This document shows positions 58,479-64,000 of a stretch of 64,000 bases of DNA, piece by piece. Position 1 is the first letter of the stretch. Every line of letters starts with the position of its first letter. The notes below the pieces were generated by a model. The model saw nothing but the letters and a program-made list of their open reading frames with translations, had not been told where the DNA came from and ran no database searches. Made by a program: the position numbers and the translations under genes. This stretch comes from Clitopilus passeckerianus (Eukaryota; Basidiomycota; Agaricomycetes; Agaricales; Entolomataceae). The DNA lies in assembly GCA_944990035.1 (NCBI GenBank), contig CALYLX010000037.1:1-64000 (forward strand), written 5' to 3'.

Positions 58479-58963
58479 TGTTAAGGCAGAGCCTAACAAC
58501 TTAGGTAATACTGTTTACGCTTGATGTCTTTGATAAACAAAGACAGAGATTTGTCAGCAGCTGCGGCTGTACTGACGACCTGGTGAGATTGACGAAGCAA
58601 AGGACTTAAAGGCGAAGTAGAGAACTAAGCAGTTAGGTAGATTGCCTAGGTCAAGCTGAGGAGCCTTGACCAAATGGTACAGGTTTATATACCTATCTAG
58701 TAGTTCTAAATATAGCACATGCGCAGCATGCTGAGTAAGTAATGAGTCATGCGCAGCATGATGAGTAAGTACATGAGTCAGTATGACTCAATGCGAGTCA
58801 GAAAGAGTCAGATAAGGTATAAGTCTCTCACGATCGTGAGAGATGCGGAGTAAGCATGGAAAAAGATGAAAAATGCGCAGTGATGCGCAGCATATGTGAG
58901 TAATCGTGCATAGGTAAGCGGGCCGGGGTATGTAAGGAGAAACATGTAAGCAAAATCATAACA
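58479..58963 (-). repeat. 5' LTR of the chromovirus
   Basis: It looks identical to the other LTR. In this copy the TATATAAA box is at about 58692-58685. The predicted transcript start is 33 nt downstream at 58658, where the sequence is CAGCTTGACCT, complementary to the primer-binding site. Confidence 0.95.
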
Positions 58964-58968
58964 AGAAG
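58964..58968. repeat. Target-site duplication, right copy (AGAAG)
   Basis: These five bases directly abut the right LTR and match 51699-51703. Five-base duplications are normal for Ty3/gypsy integrases. Confidence 0.9.
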
Positions 58969-59960
58969 TGAACAATGAACGAACCAGAATTACTCACTCT
59001 TCAAAGAGGTCTCTGTTCATCCAAGCTTTCTTATTGTTACGGTAGTAGAAGCCATAATCACCTGGTGTCTTCTTGTTGAAGCATCGAGGCTTCGCATATT
59101 TGCCAATGTAGATTAGTGGGAACTTCTCGCTGCCGTCGGCGTTGCAGCAAACACCGAGTGTGATGCGAAACTTGTCCTTCTTCTTGCCGCTCATCTGCTT
59201 GGTGGCCAGTCCACGGTCCGGAGGAGCACTGGAACAACATTGGTCAGTTAGAAAGACTTTGCGGCAATCGCACAGAATACTCACAATGGAAATAGACTTG
59301 TCTCGTCAAAATTAATCATGTCCTTCTTCTGAAACCCCGCCAGGATTCCCGCAACACGAATTTTCTCAATCGCAACAGCCTCCAGGTCAACGGATCCTGC
59401 CTCTCCATGTGCTCTCCACTCCTTCAGACCATACGCCTTACAGAACGAAGGCACCCACGCTCCTCCCGAAAGCCTCTCCTCCTTCGGCACGTTCATCCTC
59501 TCTTCGAAGATCACTCGCTTAGCAGCAAGCATCGGTCCGTTCACAACCTCTCGCTTCTCCTCCATATGCCGGACCCATAACACCAGCGCTTCCTCCACAT
59601 CAGGACGGACGACGGCACGCGGGCGCTTCAATGACAGCGCGTTGGAAGTGTGGGTGATGCGTCCTTCCACCTCTGGACGCTGTTGCAGTTTCCGAGACAG
59701 AGCAGATTGAGTGAAGGTGAGAACACCATCTGCTCGAGTTGCGAAGTGTTTGACGACCTGAAGCTGGGAATCGGAAGGATGTTTATCGACGTAATCAAAG
59801 ACGAGCAACCAGTCTCCAAGAGTGAGGTTATTGCGATGATTCGTCTGCAGAGGCTTAGCAGACGTCTTGGCATCGGAGGCCTTTTGCGGGGAGCATAGAC
59901 CTTGGGACGAGAGAACGGCTTGGTGGGCTTGGAGGCAACCTTACGCTTGGTAAGAACCAT

Positions 59961-60430
59961 TCTGACGACGGTATCTGTTCTTCGCTCAAAAACGTAGCCC
60001 GCTTTTATGCATTCTCTTCTATGGCTGCCTCCCTACGGTTCTCGGAACGGAAATTTGTATTTTGCAGTGAATTACCAATGCATATTCTCTTTACACGGCC
60101 CCAAAACCATTCGAAGCGAAAAGTACAGCTTAAAAGTGGTGCTGAAATATTCTTTTGGGGCAAATTCAGGACTCAGGCCTCAACATTTGTTATTACAATG
60201 CAAATAAAGGTTGAAGATATGTCAGAAATTCGGTTCCCACTGCTCTCAAAGGGCATCTCATACTGCATATCGGTCAGTCATGGCCGATGAATTATGCGGT
60301 ATGCGACACTTAGCGCGTCCCGAGTTGGGGATTGCGCTTGTCCAATGCGTTATCAAGATTATGCGATAACGGGCTATGCATTATCACGAAATCTACTGTA
60401 CGCGCACGTCCCGCCCCTGCATCGTCACTG
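59961..60430. other. Flank of the DNA transposon, no gene seen
   Basis: This is the upstream region of the transposase. It contains a motif (GTCCAATGCGTTATC ... CTATGCATTATC, about 60349-60386) that resembles 50454-50480 in direct orientation. A terminal inverted repeat could not be identified. Confidence 0.35.
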
Positions 60431-60433
60431 CAG

Positions 60434-60805
60434 ATTCAAATTTCCGGCCAGCATCATTCAAAACCTCGAAAACGTAAGAAGCCTGGTCATGGACATCGTC
60501 GCCAAGTTGGCCCCTCGACGCCCGCAGCCCCAGTTGCCTCGTCGTCGTCATCGTCAATGCCAGCTGCCCCCGTTGCTTCGTCATCGTCGCCACCGTTGAC
60601 CGTTCCAAGCGGCCCCTTTACCTTTCAATTTCCAGACGCTGGCGGGGTGGCCCCGAGCTATTCCTCCATGTCTATTTCTTCTTCCCTGGAAAACATGGGG
60701 AGTCTAGTAGCTGCTCTTCCAGACACGGAGCCTGCGCAGGATGGATTCAGGTTTGACCGGGAGGCTGTCAAGGAGGCTATCGAGGCTTTTCACCTTGCCA
60801 CATAG
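60434..60805 (+). CDS. Possible 3' exon of an unrecognised gene
   Basis: After a CACTGCAG acceptor-like site at 60433 the frame reads a basic region (KPRKRKKPGHGHRRQ), a Pro/Ala/Ser-rich duplicated motif (TPAAPVASSSS / MPAAPVASSSS), FTFQFPDAGGVAP, and ends with FDREAVKEAIEAFHLAT at 60805. It has no ATG before the motif region, so it would be a terminal exon. The upstream part may have been displaced by the adjacent transposon. Its codon pattern looks coding; the function is unknown. Confidence 0.35.
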   Translation: MQISGQHHSKPRKRKKPGHGHRRQVGPSTPAAPVASSSSSSMPAAPVASSSSPPLTVPSGPFTFQFPDAGGVAPSYSSMSISSSLENMGSLVAALPDTEPAQDGFRFDREAVKEAIEAFHLAT

Positions 60806-61312
60806 GCAGCTCGCGATGGTTTCGGCCTGTGGTCAGCAACATCACTTATACTCTACATTGAATAATTCAAAACCCAGTTAAAATCACAACTTTCCTGTGA
60901 TACAAGTAACACAACACGTTTTAATTCATGAATAAAACGGCGCCATGCCTGTGTCTATCTTTGGTATCATCGGTATCGATGATTGCGTGACTATATGCGC
61001 CTCACACAGCCAAGATAGGTATCGGGCCGGGACAAGTTGGATCTTTTGCGATTGCACTAACTATACAAGAGTACAAGGAGATAAATACGAGATAGACGAA
61101 TTGATAAAACAGGTTGCAGATTCCATGTAGAATAACGTATTGTAAAAAAGAGTAACTAGGGTACAGTCTAAAACGCAAGAAACGAGACAAGAAACATCGT
61201 GAATATGAACAGACAAAATATATGGTGTTCGACAGCAAAACATGATCAAAGACAAGACGAAAGCATGTAAAGTTTTGTTCAACCCGAAACCCAAAGGAAG
61301 GCTTTACGAGTG
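60806..61312. other. Intergenic, no gene seen
   Basis: This AT-rich 500 bp lies at the 3' side of the Ldb1-like gene. Nothing is recognisable. Confidence 0.4.
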
Positions 61313-64000
61313 CTATGAATTAACGGCGGTCCCTCTCCGTTTCCTTGCTTGCCTCTTCGTAGCGGGTTCATTCCCTGTGTTGGGTGATGTTGTGTCACCA
61401 CCTTTCCGCTTTAGTGAGGCACTCGACATCGCAGGCGTATTCGTAGCTCCTGACGATACAGCAGGAGATGTCGCGTTGGCTAGGGATGGTGTCCCATGAG
61501 GGATAGTTTTATGCTGTTTTTGCGGAGAACTACTTGCTGAGGGGGGCGCATTTTGTGGAGAGGAGGTATTCGCTATTGCAGAAGGGGTTCCGAGGTTCTG
61601 AGGATTTGTTACTGACGGCGGTGCACTAGAGTATAGAGTTATCGAAGCCGGGAGGGTATGGGACATAGTGTGCATCGGGTTGAATTCATTGCCAGCTGGA
61701 TTGTGGCCATTTCCATTCATCATTGGAACTTGAGCGAACATTCCACCAGTCGTTTCCCTCAATCGTATTGCGTACTTCTGGAGAGCCTCTGTGAAGGTGA
61801 ATTCGTTGGTTCGATGGAAGTAGGGCATCTCATGATGCTTACCTAGTGGACCAAGCTTGCTCTGCGAAGAAAACGAAATAAGGTCTTCCATGTGAGACAC
61901 GCTTTCTGCGAGCTGGAAGCGACATTAGTACAAGTAGCTTACTGAGGGGGTGTTGACGGACCTCTAGGCATCGCATCGTTGCCTGTGGAATTCCAAACGC
62001 ATTCACAGGTTCCCCAGGAATAGACGCATTATCAAACCCAATCCTCGGCTCCTCCCATTTCCTCTCCTCCTCCTCTCGTTCCCTCTGTTGTTGACTCATC
62101 TGGCCATTCATGATGGGTGTCATTTCCGACCTTGGGAGTGTTCCTCTTGACCCCGAGATAGCTTCCGAGAGGACGTATTTGTCGTAGAAATTTGCGTCGA
62201 ATTGGAACTCGTCGAACTTCAGAACATACCCCTTGAAATCGGGCTCCTTGGTGACTGGGTCGTTGGGCCCGGGAATGTGGATCACGACATGAACGGTGAG
62301 AGGCCCTCTTAGAGTGACTGAGTAGCCGTTGTGGTATTTATAGGTCCAGATTGCGCCGACACATTCGACCATCGAGTGACCAGGGTTATACATCCGTTCC
62401 CGAGCGCCGTCCAGTGACAAGTTCATAGATTTGACACCAGATTGCGTTGTCACCAGGAAGAATCTCGACAGTATTGGGACGCCAATATCTAAAGAAAAAC
62501 TGGGATCAGAAATCGTATTCCGAAGCTGGGAAAAATTTGGGACTGACTGAAGGGTTTTGCTTCCAGCCGTTGGCTATCTCTCCAAAGCGTGAACTTCATC
62601 TGGGCCTTCGGTGTGAAATACTCGGTCATGAGATGTTCCCAGAATTTTAGCCTGGTCTTCTCCTTCATTGTCTAACGAGGAGCGAAAACTACTTAGCACC
62701 GCCCACAGAATTAATGTCCAGAAATCTGACCTCGGGATCTTCTGAAGCAAGCGCACCACTGAATTGAAGTAGTCGCATGAGTCCCTGACCGCTCCCAATA
62801 ACCCGTGATGGACTATATGCGCACGGAATGATCAGAAAACGTCATTAAAGATTGCAAATAACACGTACTCGAACGAAGGGGAGCGGGGATTGGTAGCCGA
62901 ATTTGGATCCAAAGCTGGGGGCCCAGCCGTCGGTGTATTGGGCTGAGCAGCATTAACATTCCCGGCTTGAGGAGGATTAGGCTGAGCAGGGGGATTCAGC
63001 TGAGCAGGCTGTGGACCTGGCCTCGGACCAAGTTGTGGGACGGGATTTTGTCCCTGCATTGTTGGAGGGCCCTGTGGCCCCCCACCAGACGCTAGTCCAG
63101 GTGCCAAAGGCACAGTGGAAGATCCGCCAGCAGTCCCCGGTCGGCCTCCCTGCGAAGGCCCGCCTATCTGCGGCTGTGGGTGTGCGGATCTAGGCGTCTG
63201 AGGTTGGCGCGAAGGCGGCCTTGGGCCAGGTTGGTTTTGGGGTTGGGATTGCGGGCGAGCAGGGTGCATGTTCATGTGGCCGTCGGGAGGATGGGGCGAC
63301 TGCCGGACTTGAGGATGTGATTGCTGAGGTGTAGGCGCTGATTGGGGGGTAGGGGCGTTATGCTGCGAAGGGGGTCGTGGAATTGGAGGAGGTCCCATTG
63401 AGAAGTGGTTTTGGTTGCCGAAGTTCTCGGAGTTGTTGTTCATCTGCTCAAACTGTTGAGCAGGGGTCGGGAAAGGACCCCTTGCTATCATTCCAGAAGC
63501 CATCGATTGGGGATCTGAATTGGGAATCGCAGGACTTGACGAACGTCCTCCAATATTCGGGAAGGGGTTTCCATTCACTGTGGGCTGCATTTGGTGATTC
63601 TGAGGTCGGTTGAATTGCTGGTTGCCGAGTCCCATGAACATCGCGTCATCTGGTCCCATCGACTGACGATTGGCCGGAGTATGAGATGGCCCAGGCGTTG
63701 ACATCGATATGCCAGGTGTATGCGTGCCAGCTCGTGCGGGAGATGGAACCTGCGCTGGTTGAGGCCCAGGAGTATTCGGAAATTGGTTTTGAGGGGGTCC
63801 CATCTGCTGTGCAAAATTGGCTGGTTGAGACAGACTGCTCATAAGCTGAGGAGGGCCTTGTGTCGACACTGGTCTTCCAGGTCCACCAGGCATTTGCCCG
63901 GGATTGCCCATAGGTCGATCCATGCCGCCCATAGCCATACCAGCCATCGCACCAGCCATGTTGTGCTGCGGGTTTTGCTGCTGCATACGTAAAGCTTGAT
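61313..64000 (-). CDS. LIM-domain-binding (Ldb1-type) transcription coactivator, 5' end beyond window
   Basis: The frame is still open at the right edge (SLRMQQQNPQHNMAGAMAG), so the true start may lie outside. A long Pro/Gln/Asn/Gly-rich N-terminus (to about 62.88 kb) is followed by the conserved LIM-binding domain: VIGSGQGLMRLLQFSGALAS, EYFTPKAQMKFTLW, GVPILSRFFLVTTQSGVKSM, NLSLDGARERMYN, AIWTYKYHNGYSVTLRGPLT and VHVVIHIPG. A Ser/Thr/Pro-rich tail ends in a basic nuclear-localisation-like KRQARKRRGTAVNS at 61313. In fungi such proteins (Ustilago PTAB, fission yeast Adn1, Candida Mfg1) pair with LisH/SSBP-type partners to control adhesion and filamentous growth. Confidence 0.88.

Larger units (their letters stand above)
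51704..58963 (-). mobile_element. Complete Ty3/gypsy chromovirus (Tf1/sushi-like), 7,260 bp
   Basis: The element runs in the minus direction. Its 485 bp LTRs (51704-52188 and 58479-58963) look identical by eye and have TG...CA ends. The target duplication AGAAG flanks it at 51699-51703 and 58964-58968. Gag, pol with a C-terminal chromodomain, and extra 3' ORFs lie between the LTRs. Both major frames are intact and the LTRs match, so insertion is recent and the element may be active. It sits in an intron of the DNA-transposon transposase. Confidence 0.95.
50520..59960 (-). mobile_element. pogo/CENP-B-like DNA transposon carrying a nested LTR retrotransposon
   Basis: A DDE_1-type transposase gene runs from 59960 to 50520, with a 7,260 bp chromovirus inserted at 51704-58963. 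The outer limits of the DNA transposon could not be set because no clear terminal inverted repeats were found; only the coding span is given. Confidence 0.7.
50520..59960 (-). pseudogene. pogo/CENP-B-like transposase (DDE_1), intron-split, one late frame break
   Basis: ATG 59960 starts MVLTKRKVASKPTKPFSRPK. A 56 bp GT-AG intron then joins in frame to TNHRNNLTLGDWLLVFDYVD, an N-terminal helix-turn-helix. A CENP-B-type HTH follows (VKHFATRADGVLTFTQSALS, RKLQQRPEVEGRI). The catalytic domain has INFDETSLFP (first Asp), VVLWLDNFSGHY (second Asp) and TSMVQPCDAGIIRYIKAHYR (third Asp). The exon ending DLFEE at 58998 splices to WLKHMDMEMIRQK at 51682; this intron contains the LTR element. Near 50990 the frame shifts by one base between IQAPIPTHSPA and the GPPASLIQVEGDLLQ region, with no convincing intron, and the tail ends TIDKFFAS at 50520. 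Catalytic residues look intact. Confidence 0.75.

Noticed and set aside
58994..59284. Transposase truncated by the retrotransposon at DLFEE
   Set aside because: The apparent stop lies in intron sequence; GTGAGT at 58997 is a splice donor and the next exon lies beyond the LTR element.
59880..59912. Apparent N-terminal frameshift in the transposase
   Set aside because: A 56 bp GT-AG intron between FSRPK and TNHRNNL restores the frame, so no mutation is needed.
50355..60433. A gene spanning the nested transposon, joining the 48.6-50.4 kb gene to the 60.4 kb exon through donor GTGAGC at 50355
   Set aside because: The phases at the donor (1) and the acceptor at 60433 do not match, and there is no other support.

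Overview
The window is nuclear DNA of a filamentous basidiomycete, most likely an Agaricomycete. Genes are split by many short (about 50-65 bp) GT-AG introns, and the gene set is fungal: allantoinase, a Thi9-type APC permease, eIF5B, a Sds3-like Sin3/Rpd3 subunit, an Unc-104 type kinesin with PH domain, and a LIM-binding (Ldb1-type) coactivator. A chromodomain Ty3/gypsy retrotransposon and a pogo/CENP-B-like DNA transposon are also present. No species can be named from sequence alone.

Layout. 0-12 kb is an unstable family cluster: three F-box/leucine-rich-repeat copies on the minus strand, a fourth on the plus strand, and two dihydroneopterin-aldolase (DHNA/FolB) tandem-domain genes. The second F-box copy pair is a decayed F-box-to-DHNA chimera. 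A Sds3-like gene lies between. 12-18 kb holds a single-pass membrane protein, a Yippee-like zinc protein and allantoinase. 18.6-21 kb is a thiamine-transporter-like permease whose long first intron carries a recognisable TPP riboswitch. 22.1 kb has a Helitron-like 3' terminus. 22.9-28.8 kb is a divergent eIF5B / ARL2 pair. 28.8-33 kb has no gene I can support. 33-46.4 kb contains a cyclopropane-fatty-acid-synthase-like methyltransferase, a kinesin-3, IMP3 and a DUF4140/DUF4139 protein. 46.4-50.4 kb is sparse, with an unrecognised gene.

50.5-60 kb is a nested transposon: a pogo/CENP-B-like transposase gene whose intron has received a complete 7,260 bp chromovirus. The chromovirus has two LTRs that look identical, a 5 bp target duplication (AGAAG), a possible -1 frameshift site between gag and pol, extra ORFs after the chromodomain, and an 11-nt primer-binding site complementary to the predicted 5' end of its own transcript (Tf1-style self-priming). 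61.3-64 kb is the Ldb1-type coactivator, cut by the window end.

The strongest regulatory story is the TPP riboswitch in the permease intron. Two candidate 5' splice sites flank an in-frame stop, which suggests thiamine-dependent splicing control of thiamine uptake. The strongest mobile-element story is the apparently recent self-priming chromovirus sitting inside an intron of another transposon.
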